Source of the DNA: Klebsiella sp. RHBSTW-00484
GTDB taxonomy: Bacteria > Pseudomonadota > Gammaproteobacteria > Enterobacterales > Enterobacteriaceae
DNA: 64,000 bases
Direction: 5' to 3'
NCBI RefSeq assembly: GCF_013705725.1
Contig: NZ_CP055481.1
Span: forward strand, 3,968,001-4,032,000
Below, one piece after another: positions 47,040 to 56,730 of the stretch; the stretch's first letter is position 1; every line of letters begins with the position of its first letter. The notes below the pieces were generated by a model. It saw only the letters and a program-made list of their open reading frames with translations. It searched no databases and had not been told where the DNA came from. Position numbers and translations under genes: made by a program.

Positions 47040-47951
47040 CTACCCCTTTATCTTCGGATCCAGCGCATCGCGCAGGCCGTCCCCTAGCAGATTAAACGCC
47101 AGCACCGTCAGAAAAATGGCAATCGCCGGGAACAGCGCCACGTGCGGAGCCATCACCATATCCGCTCGCGCCTCGTTCAGCATCGCGCCCCACTCAGGGG
47201 TCGGCGGCTGCGCACCCAGACCGAGGAACGACAGGCTGGCGGCGGAGATAATGGATACCCCGATGCGCATGGTGAAATAGACCACAATCGACGATACCGT
47301 GCCGGGCAAGATATGGCTAAACAGGATATTAGCGTCGCTGGCGCCGATACTGCGCGCCGACTCGATAAAGGTCTGCTGCTTGAGCACCAGCGTATTGCCG
47401 CGCACCAGACGGGCAAATGCCGGGATTGAAAAGATCGCCACCGCGATAATCACATTCGACATCCCGCTGCCCATGACCGCTACCACGGCAATCGCCAGCA
47501 GAATACCGGGGAACGCAAACAGCACGTCGCAGATGCGCATAATGATGCGATCCCACCAGCCTTCGTAATATCCCGCCAGCAGCCCGAGCACGGTGCCAAT
47601 AACCGCGCCGATTAATACCGCGAACACCCCGGCAGCCAACGAGATCTGCGCCCCCACCAGCACCCGGCTAAAGATATCCCGCCCTAATGAATCGACACCG
47701 AACCAGTGCATCATTGACGGGCCGTCGTTAAGCCGATCGTAGTCAAAGTAGTTTTCCGCGTCGAACGGCGCAATCCACGGCGCAACGACCGCAACCGCAA
47801 TCAGCAGCAGCACAAATATCCCCGCTCCCATCGCCACCGGCTGGCGACGAAAACGTCGCCAGAACTCATGCCACGGCGTGCGTATCTGCCCGGGTTTAAT
47901 CCCCGGCATCGCGTTGATAACCGCTTGTCTTCTCCAGTTGAGCAATCGCAC
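47040..47951 (-). CDS. gsiD: Glutathione ABC importer permease GsiD
   Basis: 303 aa from the GTG at 47951 ([17 protein letters not shown]), the E. coli length; the frame extends into gsiC without homology. DppC-type permease with six helices; EAA loop [23 protein letters not shown]. It begins two bases after the gsiC stop. Partner of GsiC. Confidence 0.94.
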   Translation of the reverse strand: MRLLNWRRQAVINAMPGIKPGQIRTPWHEFWRRFRRQPVAMGAGIFVLLLIAVAVVAPWIAPFDAENYFDYDRLNDGPSMMHWFGVDSLGRDIFSRVLVGAQISLAAGVFAVLIGAVIGTVLGLLAGYYEGWWDRIIMRICDVLFAFPGILLAIAVVAVMGSGMSNVIIAVAIFSIPAFARLVRGNTLVLKQQTFIESARSIGASDANILFSHILPGTVSSIVVYFTMRIGVSIISAASLSFLGLGAQPPTPEWGAMLNEARADMVMAPHVALFPAIAIFLTVLAFNLLGDGLRDALDPKIKG

Positions 47952-47952
47952 C

Positions 47953-48873
47953 TTACTTGTACCTGATAGCTGGGTTAATGGCGGCATAGAGTACGTCCAC
48001 CACTAAATTGATAAGAATAAACTCCAGCGAAAACAGCAGCACTTCCGCCTGAATCACCGGATAGTCGCGCATCTCGACGGAGTCCACCAGCAGACGCCCA
48101 AGCCCAGGCCAGTTAAAGACTTTCTCCACCACGATAGACCCACCGAGCAGAAAGCCAAACTGTAACCCCATCATGGTGACCACCGGGATCATCGCATTGC
48201 GCAGGCCGTGCTTAAGCACCACCAGCGTCTCGCTAACCCCTTTCGCCCGGGCAGTGCGCATGTAGTCTTCATGCAGAACATCGACGAACGAGGCGCGGGT
48301 AAAGCGCGCCATCACCGCCGCCACCGCCGCTCCGAGCGTCAACGAAGGCAGAATATAGTGCCGCCAGCTGTCGGCGCCCACCGTCGGCAGCCAGCCCAGC
48401 TCAACGGAAAACACCTGCATCAGCAACATGCCAAGCGCGAACGCCGGGAACGAGATCCCGGTCACCGCCAGCGCCATGCCTAAACGATCCGGCCAGCGAT
48501 TGCGCCAGACTGCCGCCACAATTCCCGCCGCCATACCAAACACCACCGCCCAACTCATGCTGGCGAGCGTTAGCCAGAACGTCGGCATAAACCGGCTGGC
48601 GATTTCGCTGCTTACCGGACGGCGCGAAGCCATCGAGGTGCCGAAATCTCCCTGCAAAATATTGGTGATATAGTGCCAGAACTGCACGTATAGCGGCTGA
48701 TCGAGCCCCAGTTGCTGGCGGACCATTCCAACCACCTGCGCATCGGCTTCCGGCCCGGCAATTAGCCGCGCCGGATCGCCGGGCAGCATATGCACGAACA
48801 GAAACACCAACACCGCCACAATCAGCAGCGTAGGGATCAGCCCCAGCAGGCGTTTAATCACATAATTGAGCAT
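47953..48873 (-). CDS. gsiC: Glutathione ABC importer permease GsiC
   Basis: 306 aa, E. coli length. DppB-type permease ([37 protein letters not shown]) with EAA loop [24 protein letters not shown]. Forms the inner-membrane channel with GsiD for reduced glutathione. Confidence 0.96.
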   Translation of the reverse strand: MLNYVIKRLLGLIPTLLIVAVLVFLFVHMLPGDPARLIAGPEADAQVVGMVRQQLGLDQPLYVQFWHYITNILQGDFGTSMASRRPVSSEIASRFMPTFWLTLASMSWAVVFGMAAGIVAAVWRNRWPDRLGMALAVTGISFPAFALGMLLMQVFSVELGWLPTVGADSWRHYILPSLTLGAAVAAVMARFTRASFVDVLHEDYMRTARAKGVSETLVVLKHGLRNAMIPVVTMMGLQFGFLLGGSIVVEKVFNWPGLGRLLVDSVEMRDYPVIQAEVLLFSLEFILINLVVDVLYAAINPAIRYK

Positions 48874-48925
48874 GCTTCTCCTTGCGTGAAGTCCCCGCGG
48901 CCTGCGCCCGGGGAACCGCAGCTAT

Positions 48926-50464
48926 CTACTTTAGATCCGCCTGTTCAAAGCTAAACCCGGTATCCGGTTGGATATAAAAACCAGTCAGGTTTTTACTGTG
49001 CGCTGAGACCAGTTTTTCCACCACCAACGGCACCCACGGAGACTCTTTCCAGATAGTATCCTGCGCGTCTTTATACAGCCGCGTTTTCTCCTTCACGTCG
49101 GTCGTTTTCAACGCCTCGTTGAGGTCTTTATCGACCTGAGGATTGCTGTAGAAAGCCGTGTTGAACAGGGTCGGCGGCCAATTTTGCGAAGCGAACAGCG
49201 GCGACAGCGCCCAGTCGGCTTCACCCGTCGAGGCCGTCCAGCCGGTATAGAACATCCGCACGCCGCTCTCTTTCTGCCCTTTACCTTCCACTTCCGCTGC
49301 GCGCTGGCCCGCATCCATCGCCGTCAACTGCGCCTTGATGCCCACCTGCGCCAGCTGCTGCTGGGTAAATTGCAGCACTTTCTGCGCCGTGCTGTGATTA
49401 TGCGACGACCACAGCGTGGTGTTGAAACCGTTAGGATATCCCGCTTCTTTCAGCAGCTCACGCGCTTTAGCCGGGTCATACGGCCACGCGGTGTAGCTTT
49501 CAGCATAGGCAATAGAGGGCGGCACCACGCCAGTCGCGGGGGTGGCATAGCCCGCAAAGGCCACTTTCACCAGCGCCTGGCGGTTGATGGCGTAGTTAAT
49601 CGCCTCGCGCACTTTAGGATTATCAAACGGTTTTTGCGTCACGTTCATGCTGATATAGCGCTGCATAATTGACGGGCTGGCCACCAGCTCCAGCTTGCTG
49701 TTTTTCTCCAGCAGCGGCGCCTGCTCGTAAGGGATCGGGAAAGCAAATTGCGCTTCACCGGTCTGCAACATTGCCGCACGGGTATTGTTATCCACCACCG
49801 GACGCCAGGTAATGGAATCCAGCTTCGGCAACCCCTGCTGCCAGTAACCGGCGAACTTCGTCACTTTAACAAAATCGGTCTGGTTCCAGGTATCAAGCTG
49901 ATAAGGCCCGGTACCCACCGGATGAAAACCAATCTCTTTACCGTATTTCTTCAGCGCTGCCGGGGAAATCATCGCCGTCGCCGGGTGGGCCAGGATATTA
50001 ATAAACGCCGAGAAGGGCTGCGTGAGGGTGATTTTCACCGTTGTCGGATCTACCGCTTCGGTGCTGGCGATATTTTTATACAGGTTATAGCGCTTGAGAT
50101 GATTTTCCGGATTGCTGGCACGATCGAGGTTAGCCTTCACCGCTTCGGCATTAAACTCGGTACCGTCCTGGAACTTCACGCCCGGATGCAGCTTAACGGT
50201 ATACACCAGCCCGTCCGGGGAAACGGTATAGCTCTCCGCCAGCACATTCTGCAATTTCATCTCTTTATCAAGGCCAAATAGCCCTTGATAGAAGGACTTA
50301 GCCACCGCCTGCGACAGCGTGTCGTTAGCATCGTATGGGTCGAGGGTCGTGAAGTTAGAACCGACCGCTACCACTATATCTTTTGCGGCAAAGGCCGGAG
50401 TTGTCGCCAGCGCCGAAGCGACGCCCAGCGCCAACAGCCATTTGCCTGAAACGCGTTGAGTCAT
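48926..50464 (-). CDS. gsiB: Periplasmic glutathione-binding protein GsiB
   Basis: 512 aa from the ATG at 50464 ([14 protein letters not shown]), E. coli length; signal peptide to about residue 26 ([11 protein letters not shown]). SBP_bac_5 fold ([32 protein letters not shown]). Delivers glutathione to GsiCD. It follows gsiA by 37 bp. Confidence 0.95.
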   Translation of the reverse strand: MTQRVSGKWLLALGVASALATTPAFAAKDIVVAVGSNFTTLDPYDANDTLSQAVAKSFYQGLFGLDKEMKLQNVLAESYTVSPDGLVYTVKLHPGVKFQDGTEFNAEAVKANLDRASNPENHLKRYNLYKNIASTEAVDPTTVKITLTQPFSAFINILAHPATAMISPAALKKYGKEIGFHPVGTGPYQLDTWNQTDFVKVTKFAGYWQQGLPKLDSITWRPVVDNNTRAAMLQTGEAQFAFPIPYEQAPLLEKNSKLELVASPSIMQRYISMNVTQKPFDNPKVREAINYAINRQALVKVAFAGYATPATGVVPPSIAYAESYTAWPYDPAKARELLKEAGYPNGFNTTLWSSHNHSTAQKVLQFTQQQLAQVGIKAQLTAMDAGQRAAEVEGKGQKESGVRMFYTGWTASTGEADWALSPLFASQNWPPTLFNTAFYSNPQVDKDLNEALKTTDVKEKTRLYKDAQDTIWKESPWVPLVVEKLVSAHSKNLTGFYIQPDTGFSFEQADLK

Positions 50465-50501
50465 GTTGTTCTCCTGAAATGCTGCGTTATTGGTGTCGTT
50501 G

Positions 50502-52355
50502 TTATCGTGCCAGTACGTCAGCGGCGGGTTCTCTGGCGACAAAATGTCCCGGGCCTACCTGTTGTAACGGCGTACTGATCCCCTCTTCTCCCCGCTTGTA
50601 GATATTGCCCGGCAGCTCGTCAGAGAGCAGCACGCGCTGCGGGTGACGATGTGCCGGGTCGGCAACCGGTACGGCAGCCATCAATTTACGGGTATAGGGG
50701 TGCTGCGGGTTTTCGAACACGGCGCGCCGCGGGCCAATCTCGACAATCCGCCCGCGATACATCACCGCCACGCGGTGGCTGATGCGCTCAACCACCGCCA
50801 TGTCGTGGGAAATAAACAGAAACGCGATGCCCATTTCGCGCTGTAAATCGAGCATCAGGTTGATGATTTGCGCGCGAATCGACACGTCCAGCGCCGATAC
50901 CGATTCGTCGGCGATAACCACCTTTGGATTGAGCGCCAGCGCGCGGGCAATACAGATGCGCTGCCGCTGGCCGCCAGAAAACTCGTGTGGATAGCGCCAT
51001 GCGTGCTCCGGCTCCAGCCCGACGCGCTCCAGCAGCCAGGCCACTCGCTCACGCGCGGCATCACCTTCCAGCAGCCGATGCACGCGCAGCGGCTCCATAA
51101 TCGAATACCCCACCGTTTGCCGTGGGTCGAGAGAAGCGTAAGGATCCTGGAAGATAAACTGAATATCACGGCGCAGCGCCTGAAGCTTGCTGCCTGCCAG
51201 AGTATCAATACGCTGACCGTTAAACGTAATACTCCCACCCTGGGTTTCCACTAGCCGCAGCAGCGCCCGGCCGGTGGTTGATTTACCACAACCGGACTCG
51301 CCCACCAGGCTTAAGGTTTCACCAGGCCATAAATCAAAGCTGACTTTTTCCACCGCATGTACCTCGCGGGTAACGCGGTTGAGAATGCCGCTGCGTAGCG
51401 GAAAGCGCGCCACCAGATCGCGGACTTTAAGAATGGGTTCTCCAGCAACAACGGTATTCTGACCCTCTTCCGGCGCGCTTTGGTTGAAGAGTGGGAAGCG
51501 ACGCGGCAAATCGCTGCCGCTCATCGCGCCCAATCGCGGTACCGCTGCCAGCAGCGCCTGGGTATAGGGGTGTTTTGGCGCACGGAAAATCTCTTCGACG
51601 CTGCCCGTTTCCACCGCTTCACCGCGATACATCACCAGCACCCGATCGGCAATATCGGCGACCACGCCCATATCGTGGGTAATAAAGATAACGCCCATCG
51701 CCATCTCTTTTTGCAGGACGGCAATCAGCTGTAAAATCTGCGCCTGGATAGTCACATCCAGCGCGGTCGTGGGTTCGTCGGCAATCAGCACCGCCGGACG
51801 GCACGACAGCGCCATGGCGATCATCACGCGCTGACGCATCCCACCGGAAAGCTGATGCGGATAACGCGACAGCATCGCTTCAGCTTCCGGGATCCGCACC
51901 TGATCGAGCATCTTTTTGGCCTCACGCAGCGCCTCATCATGCTTTAACCCCTGATGCAATCGTATTGATTCAGCGATCTGCTCACCGATGGTGAACACCG
52001 GGTTCAGCGAGGTCATCGGCTCCTGAAAGATCATCGCCATATCCGCACCGCGCACGCTGCGCATCTCGGATGCGGATTGTTCACTGAGCGAAATGACCTG
52101 TCGGTTACGACGACGTAGCAGCAGCTGATCGCTGCGCACTTCGCTGGTCGCCGAATCAAGCAGACGCATCAGCGCCAGCGACGTTACCGATTTACCCGAT
52201 CCAGACTCACCGACAATCGCCAGCGTCTCGCCGCGCCGTAGGGTGAACGAGAGGTGACGAACGGCAGAAAAAGCCTGCTGCTGCTGAGTAAACGAAACGT
52301 TCAGATCGCGTACCAGCAGAACATCATTAGCATCGATTTCCAGACTATGCGGCAA
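50502..52355 (-). CDS. gsiA: Glutathione ABC importer ATP-binding subunit GsiA (fused double ATPase)
   Basis: 617 aa (E. coli 623). Two Dpp/Opp-type ATPase halves: Walker A GESGSGKS and GESGCGKS, signatures [15 protein letters not shown] and [15 protein letters not shown], Walker [13 protein letters not shown] and [12 protein letters not shown]. The start codon is TTG at 52355, where E. coli has ATG, preceded by AGGAAAGGG; no better start was found. It begins 12 bp after iaaA. Energises GsiCD. Confidence 0.94.
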   Translation of the reverse strand: MPHSLEIDANDVLLVRDLNVSFTQQQQAFSAVRHLSFTLRRGETLAIVGESGSGKSVTSLALMRLLDSATSEVRSDQLLLRRRNRQVISLSEQSASEMRSVRGADMAMIFQEPMTSLNPVFTIGEQIAESIRLHQGLKHDEALREAKKMLDQVRIPEAEAMLSRYPHQLSGGMRQRVMIAMALSCRPAVLIADEPTTALDVTIQAQILQLIAVLQKEMAMGVIFITHDMGVVADIADRVLVMYRGEAVETGSVEEIFRAPKHPYTQALLAAVPRLGAMSGSDLPRRFPLFNQSAPEEGQNTVVAGEPILKVRDLVARFPLRSGILNRVTREVHAVEKVSFDLWPGETLSLVGESGCGKSTTGRALLRLVETQGGSITFNGQRIDTLAGSKLQALRRDIQFIFQDPYASLDPRQTVGYSIMEPLRVHRLLEGDAARERVAWLLERVGLEPEHAWRYPHEFSGGQRQRICIARALALNPKVVIADESVSALDVSIRAQIINLMLDLQREMGIAFLFISHDMAVVERISHRVAVMYRGRIVEIGPRRAVFENPQHPYTRKLMAAVPVADPAHRHPQRVLLSDELPGNIYKRGEEGISTPLQQVGPGHFVAREPAADVLAR

Positions 52356-52367
52356 CGCCCTTTCCTC

Positions 52368-53309
52368 TTATTCGCGATAAATTCCAATCGTGGGCGTATC
52401 GCCCGCGTAACACCAGGCACGGTACATACCTTCGCTATTAAATGGCAATACTACGTTGCCTTCTCTGTCGACCGCAATCAGGCCGCCGCTGCCGCCCAGC
52501 GCCGGGAGTTTCTCCATCACCACCCGCTCGCACGCGTCGTGCAAACTGAGATTGCTGTACTCCATCAGCGCCGAAATATCATAGGCTGCTAGCGTTCGCA
52601 TAAACACCTCGCCGGTACCGGTACAGGAGACGGCAACGCTGGCGTTATTGGCATAGCAACCAGCTCCCGGCAGCGGGCTATCGCCGACGCGTCCCGGCAG
52701 CTTATTGGTCATACCACCGGTGGAGGTTGCCGCCGCGAGATTGCCCGCCAGATCCAGCGCCACCGCGCCGACGGTGCCCATTTTATGCCGCTCATCCAAC
52801 GGGGCAGCATGGTGGTCGAGCACGATATCATCGCCCTCCTGCGCCTGACGTAGCTGCAACAGGCGCTCAGGCGTCGAAAACAGGGCGTTATCCACCCGCC
52901 TCATACCGTGGGAAGCGGCAAAAACTTCTGCGCCCTCACCAATCATCAGCACATGCGGACTTTGCTCCAGCACCAGACGCGCCGCCAGCACCGGATTACG
53001 TAAATGCTTAACTCCGGCCACTGCTCCCACCTGTAAACTGTAACCATCCATGACGCAGGCATCGAGTTCATGAGTGGTATCGCGGGTAAATACGGAGCCT
53101 ATACCGGCGTTAAATAACGGACACTCCTCCAGCAGTCGCACCGCTTCGGTTACCGCATCCAGCGCGCTGGCCCCGGCCGCCAGCATTTTTTGCCCGCTAT
53201 CGACAATCGCCGACAGCGCCGCCACGTACTCCCGCTCGCGTTCCGGCGTCAACTGCGTGCGGGTAATTGCCCCAGCACCGCCATGAATTGCTATAACCGC
53301 CTTGCCCAT
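52368..53309 (-). CDS. iaaA: Isoaspartyl peptidase/L-asparaginase IaaA
   Basis: 313 aa from the ATG at 53309 (MGKAVIAIHGGAGAI); E. coli 321. Ntn hydrolase made as a precursor that self-cleaves before Thr179 (HKMGTVGAVALD), which becomes the catalytic N-terminus of the beta subunit. GGMTNKLPGRVGDSPLPGAGCYA is the substrate region. Hydrolyses isoaspartyl dipeptides and asparagine; in E. coli linked to use of glutathione-derived peptides. First gene of iaaA-gsiABCD. Confidence 0.95.
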   Translation of the reverse strand: MGKAVIAIHGGAGAITRTQLTPEREREYVAALSAIVDSGQKMLAAGASALDAVTEAVRLLEECPLFNAGIGSVFTRDTTHELDACVMDGYSLQVGAVAGVKHLRNPVLAARLVLEQSPHVLMIGEGAEVFAASHGMRRVDNALFSTPERLLQLRQAQEGDDIVLDHHAAPLDERHKMGTVGAVALDLAGNLAAATSTGGMTNKLPGRVGDSPLPGAGCYANNASVAVSCTGTGEVFMRTLAAYDISALMEYSNLSLHDACERVVMEKLPALGGSGGLIAVDREGNVVLPFNSEGMYRAWCYAGDTPTIGIYRE

Positions 53310-53336
53310 TACGCCATTCCTTAACGATAAAGTGTA

Positions 53337-53534
53337 TATACACACCATCATTCGAGATGCATCGAGGCGGCAAGAGAACGACAAATTCGTCGGGAACGAA
53401 TTTGTACAGCCGCAGGCTGCCCTCGGAGAGAGGCATGGATGCCTCTCATACAATCCCCGGGAGCATAGATAACTATGTGACTGGGGTTTCTGAGCACAGC
53501 CAACAAAGAGGCAGCTTGAAGGATAACGTGTATA
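53337..53534. repeat. Expanded ERIC element with about 71-bp internal insertion
   Basis: ERIC ends (TATACACACCATCATTCGAG / CTTGAAGGATAACGTGTATA) and the core CCCCGGGAGCATAG...TGACTGGGG are present, but after GGCGGCAAG about 71 extra bases intervene. The insert contains two perfect hairpins: ACAAATTCGT/ACGAATTTGT (53381-53405) and GAGAGGCAT/ATGCCTCTC (53428-53447). It occupies the iaaA-moeA divergent gap (53310-53682), where I saw no other feature apart from the promoters it must contain. Confidence 0.85.
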
Positions 53535-53682
53535 AATATCATTATCTTGCTGACTGTCCTATACCATTTTTGAATATAGAAAGAGCAGGCGGTGATGTAA
53601 AGCTTGTACCCTGGTGGGATATAGCCTGCTTCTCTTTTCTGCCATAATAGGCGTTTTCGATGTTTGCCCGCAGGAGAAACCC

Positions 53683-54918
53683 ATGGATTTTACCGCCGGA
53701 CTGATGCCACTCGACACAGCCCTGACCCAGATGCTCAATCGCATTACGCCGCTGAATGCGACGGAAACCGTACCGCTGTTGCAGGCCTTTTCGCGCGTGA
53801 CCGCCCATGATCTCGTTTCGCCTCTCGACGTTCCTGGTTTTGATAACTCGGCGATGGACGGTTATGCCGTTCGCCTGGCTGAACTCACCGATGGCACGGT
53901 GCTGCCGGTGGCAGGCAAGGCTTTTGCCGGTCAGCCTTTTAACGACGTCTGGCCCGCAGGCACCTGTATCCGCATTATGACCGGCGCGCCGGTACCGGAA
54001 GGCTGCGATGCGGTGGTGATGCAGGAGCAAACCGAACAAAGCGACGGCGGAGTGCGCTTTATCGCTCAGGTAAAAAGTGGGCAAAATATTCGTCGTCGTG
54101 GCGAAGATATTGCCAACGGCGCGGTCGTCTTCCCTGCGGGAACCCGCCTGACCGTCGCCGAAGTGCCGGTGCTGGCTTCGCTGGGGATTGCGGAAGTCGA
54201 CGTGGTGCGTAAAGTGCGCGTTGCGGTGTTCTCCACCGGCGATGAGCTTCAGCTTCCAGGACAACCGCTTGCCGACGGGCAGATTTACGACACCAACCGC
54301 CTGGCGGTACACCTGATGCTGCAAGAGCTGGGCTGTGAGGTCGTTAACCTCGGCATTATTCCCGACGACCCGGCTAAACTGCGCGAAGTCTTTATTCAGG
54401 CTGACCAGCAGGCCGATGTGGTGATTAGCTCCGGCGGCGTCTCCGTCGGCGAAGCAGATTACACCAAAGAGATCCTCGAAGAGCTGGGTGAAATCGGCTT
54501 CTGGAAGCTGGCTATCAAGCCGGGCAAACCTTTCGCTTTCGGCAAGCTCAACCACAGCTGGTTCTGCGGCCTGCCGGGCAACCCGGTTTCCGCTGCGCTG
54601 ACTTTTTATCAGTTGGTGCAGCCGCTGCTGGCGAAACTCTCCGGCAACGTCGGACAAACCCAGCCTATGCGCCTGCGCGTACGCGCCGCTTCACGGCTGA
54701 AAAAATCGCCGGGCCGCCTCGATTTTCAGCGCGGCGTGCTGCAACGCAACCCGGACGGTGAACTGGTCGTTAGCAGCACCGGTCATCAGGGTTCGCACAT
54801 CTTCAGTTCATTCAGCCTCGGCAACTGTTTTATCGTGCTGGAACGCGAGCGCGATAACGTTGAAGCGGGTGAATGGGTAGAGGTTGAGCCCTTTAACCAT
54901 CTTTTCGGGGGGCTGTAA
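53683..54918 (+). CDS. moeA: Molybdopterin molybdenumtransferase MoeA
   Basis: 411 aa from the ATG at 53683 ([14 protein letters not shown]), E. coli length, with AGGAG upstream. It inserts molybdate into adenylylated molybdopterin. Landmarks are [60 protein letters not shown] and GLPGNPVSA. Last codon adjoins moeB (TAATG). Confidence 0.96.
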   Translation: MDFTAGLMPLDTALTQMLNRITPLNATETVPLLQAFSRVTAHDLVSPLDVPGFDNSAMDGYAVRLAELTDGTVLPVAGKAFAGQPFNDVWPAGTCIRIMTGAPVPEGCDAVVMQEQTEQSDGGVRFIAQVKSGQNIRRRGEDIANGAVVFPAGTRLTVAEVPVLASLGIAEVDVVRKVRVAVFSTGDELQLPGQPLADGQIYDTNRLAVHLMLQELGCEVVNLGIIPDDPAKLREVFIQADQQADVVISSGGVSVGEADYTKEILEELGEIGFWKLAIKPGKPFAFGKLNHSWFCGLPGNPVSAALTFYQLVQPLLAKLSGNVGQTQPMRLRVRAASRLKKSPGRLDFQRGVLQRNPDGELVVSSTGHQGSHIFSSFSLGNCFIVLERERDNVEAGEWVEVEPFNHLFGGL

Positions 54919-55673
54919 TGGGCGTGGAGCTGAGCGATGCAGAGATGCTGCGCTACAACCGGCAAATCATCCTGCGCGATTTCGATTTTGACGGCCAGGA
55001 GCAGCTAAAAGCCTCCAGAGTGCTGGTGGTTGGCCTTGGCGGATTGGGCTGCGCCGCCGCGCAGTATCTGGCGGCTGCAGGCGTCGGCCTGCTTACCCTG
55101 CTTGATTTCGACACCGTGTCGCTCTCTAACCTCCAGCGCCAGACTCTGCACAGCGATGCCACCATCGGCCAGCCGAAGGTCGACTCCGCCCGCGCTACGC
55201 TTGCACGCATTAACCCCAACGTTCAGCTCATGCCACTAAACGCACTGCTGGAAGAAGAGGCGCTGTGGGCGCAAATCGCCGCCCACGATCTGGTGCTCGA
55301 CTGTACCGACAACGTCGCCATTCGCAACCAGCTCAATGCCGGGTGTTTCCGGCATAAAACCCCGTTGGTCTCCGGCGCGGCGATTCGTATGGAAGGGCAA
55401 ATCAGCGTCTTTACATATCAGGAAGATGAGCCCTGCTACCGCTGCCTGAGCCGTCTGTTTGGCGAAAACGCCCTTACCTGCGTCGAAGCCGGAGTGATGG
55501 CGCCGCTGGTCGGTACCATCGGTTCGCTTCAGGCAATGGAAGCCATCAAGGTTCTGACCCGTTACGGCAGCCCTGCTACGGGTAAAATAGTTATGTACGA
55601 CGCCATGCGCTGCCAGTTTCGCGAAATGAAACTGATGCGTAATCCACAGTGTGAGGTGTGTGGTACACCTTAA
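54918..55673 (+). CDS. moeB: Molybdopterin-synthase adenylyltransferase MoeB
   Basis: 251 aa (E. coli 249). E1-like enzyme that adenylates the C-terminus of MoaD. ATP loop VLVVGLGGLGCAAAQYLAAAGVG, catalytic Asp in LVLDCTDNVAIRNQLN, and zinc ligands CYRCL and CEVCGTP. Overlaps moeA by one base. In K-12 fsaA follows; here it is absent and ybiY is next. Confidence 0.96.
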   Translation: MGVELSDAEMLRYNRQIILRDFDFDGQEQLKASRVLVVGLGGLGCAAAQYLAAAGVGLLTLLDFDTVSLSNLQRQTLHSDATIGQPKVDSARATLARINPNVQLMPLNALLEEEALWAQIAAHDLVLDCTDNVAIRNQLNAGCFRHKTPLVSGAAIRMEGQISVFTYQEDEPCYRCLSRLFGENALTCVEAGVMAPLVGTIGSLQAMEAIKVLTRYGSPATGKIVMYDAMRCQFREMKLMRNPQCEVCGTP

Positions 55674-55680
55674 CCCTTCT

Positions 55681-55707
55681 CCGGCGGGCCTTGCCGCCGG
55701 ATTATTT
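55681..55707 (+). terminator. Hairpin after moeB
   Basis: CCGGCGG / CCGCCGG (55681-55687 and 55694-55700), then ATTATTT. Possible weak terminator separating moeAB from ybiYW. Confidence 0.5.
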
Positions 55708-55757
55708 GTGACCGCTCGCAACTTTTTTGCTCCCGCTTTTATCCCCCACTCTGCTTG

Positions 55758-55771
55758 TTGATTTATATCAA
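55758..55771. promoter_or_regulatory. FNR site upstream of ybiY
   Basis: TTGAT-TTAT-ATCAA, a perfect match to the FNR consensus TTGAT-N4-ATCAA. If FNR sits at minus 41.5, transcription would begin near 55806, with TTTAAT (55794-55799) as minus-10. Confidence 0.75.
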
Positions 55772-55775
55772 TACA

Positions 55776-55791
55776 ACTTTCATTCGAAAGT
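55776..55791. promoter_or_regulatory. Shared operator motif, copy 1 (ybiY/pflE)
   Basis: ACTTTC-ATTC-GAAAGT: 6-bp perfect arms, 4-bp spacer. It lies 4 bp after the FNR site and over the predicted minus-30 to minus-15 region, a repressor position. Confidence 0.7.
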
Positions 55792-55826
55792 AATTTAATC
55801 TTCATATGCAAAGAAGAGGGTAAATC

Positions 55827-56726
55827 ATGATCTTCAACATTCAGCGTTACTCCACCCATGACGGCCCAGGGATCCGCACCGTCGTATTCCTTAAAGGGTG
55901 TTCATTGGGCTGCCGCTGGTGTCAGAACCCGGAAAGCCGCGCCCGCACGGCGGATCTGCTGTATGACGCGCGCTTGTGTCTTGACGGCTGCGACCTCTGC
56001 CAGCAGGCGGCGCCGGACGTTATTACCCGCAAACTGGATGGCCTGATAATCCATCGAGAAAAGCTCACCGATGCACATATCAGCAAGCTGCGCGACTGCT
56101 GTCCGACTACGGCGTTGACGGTCTGCGGCGAAGAGAAAAACGTCGAAGAGATTATGGCGAAGGTATTGCGCGATAAACCGTTCTACGATCGCAGCGGTGG
56201 CGGCGTCACTCTCTCCGGCGGCGAACCGTTTATGAACCCGGAGCTGGCCCGCCAGCTGTTTGAAGCCAGCCACAACGCAGGGATTCATACCGCCGTCGAA
56301 ACCTGTCTGCACGTCCCATGGAAATACGTCGAGCCTTCTTTACCCTTTATCGACCTGTTCCTCGCCGACCTTAAGCACGTCAATGAGGCTATTTTCCAGC
56401 AGTGGACCGACGGCAGCGCTCGCCGGGTGCTGGATAATCTGCAACGCGTGGCGCAGGCCGGGAAAAAAATCATTATTCGCGTGCCGCTGATTCAGGGCTT
56501 TAACGCCAATGAAAGCGATATTACCGCCATAACCGATTTTGCCGCTGACCGCTTAAAGGTCGGCGAGATCCACTTCCTGCCGTATCACACGCTGGGAATG
56601 AACAAATACCAATTACTCAGTCAGCCCTATACCGCTCCGGACAAACCGCTTGCTGCCCCCGAGCTGCTCGCCTTCGCGCAGCACTACGCTCAGAGCAAAG
56701 GTTTAACGGCGACTCTACGAGGATAA
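55827..56726 (+). CDS. ybiY: Glycyl-radical enzyme activating protein (PflE/YbiY)
   Basis: 299 aa radical-SAM activase that makes the glycyl radical on its partner, encoded 4 bp downstream. Radical SAM cluster motif [13 protein letters not shown], an inserted ferredoxin-like segment with cysteines ([13 protein letters not shown] and DCCPTTAL), and [15 protein letters not shown] for SAM binding. The extra cysteine segment is usual for activases of dehydratase-type glycyl-radical enzymes rather than of pyruvate formate-lyase. Upstream are FNR-type and shared operator sites. Confidence 0.94.
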   Translation: MIFNIQRYSTHDGPGIRTVVFLKGCSLGCRWCQNPESRARTADLLYDARLCLDGCDLCQQAAPDVITRKLDGLIIHREKLTDAHISKLRDCCPTTALTVCGEEKNVEEIMAKVLRDKPFYDRSGGGVTLSGGEPFMNPELARQLFEASHNAGIHTAVETCLHVPWKYVEPSLPFIDLFLADLKHVNEAIFQQWTDGSARRVLDNLQRVAQAGKKIIIRVPLIQGFNANESDITAITDFAADRLKVGEIHFLPYHTLGMNKYQLLSQPYTAPDKPLAAPELLAFAQHYAQSKGLTATLRG

Positions 56727-56730
56727 CCTT

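Noticed and set aside
53542..54657. 371-codon open frame antisense to moeA
   Set aside because: Overlaps the whole conserved moeA; composition is typical of an antisense shadow.
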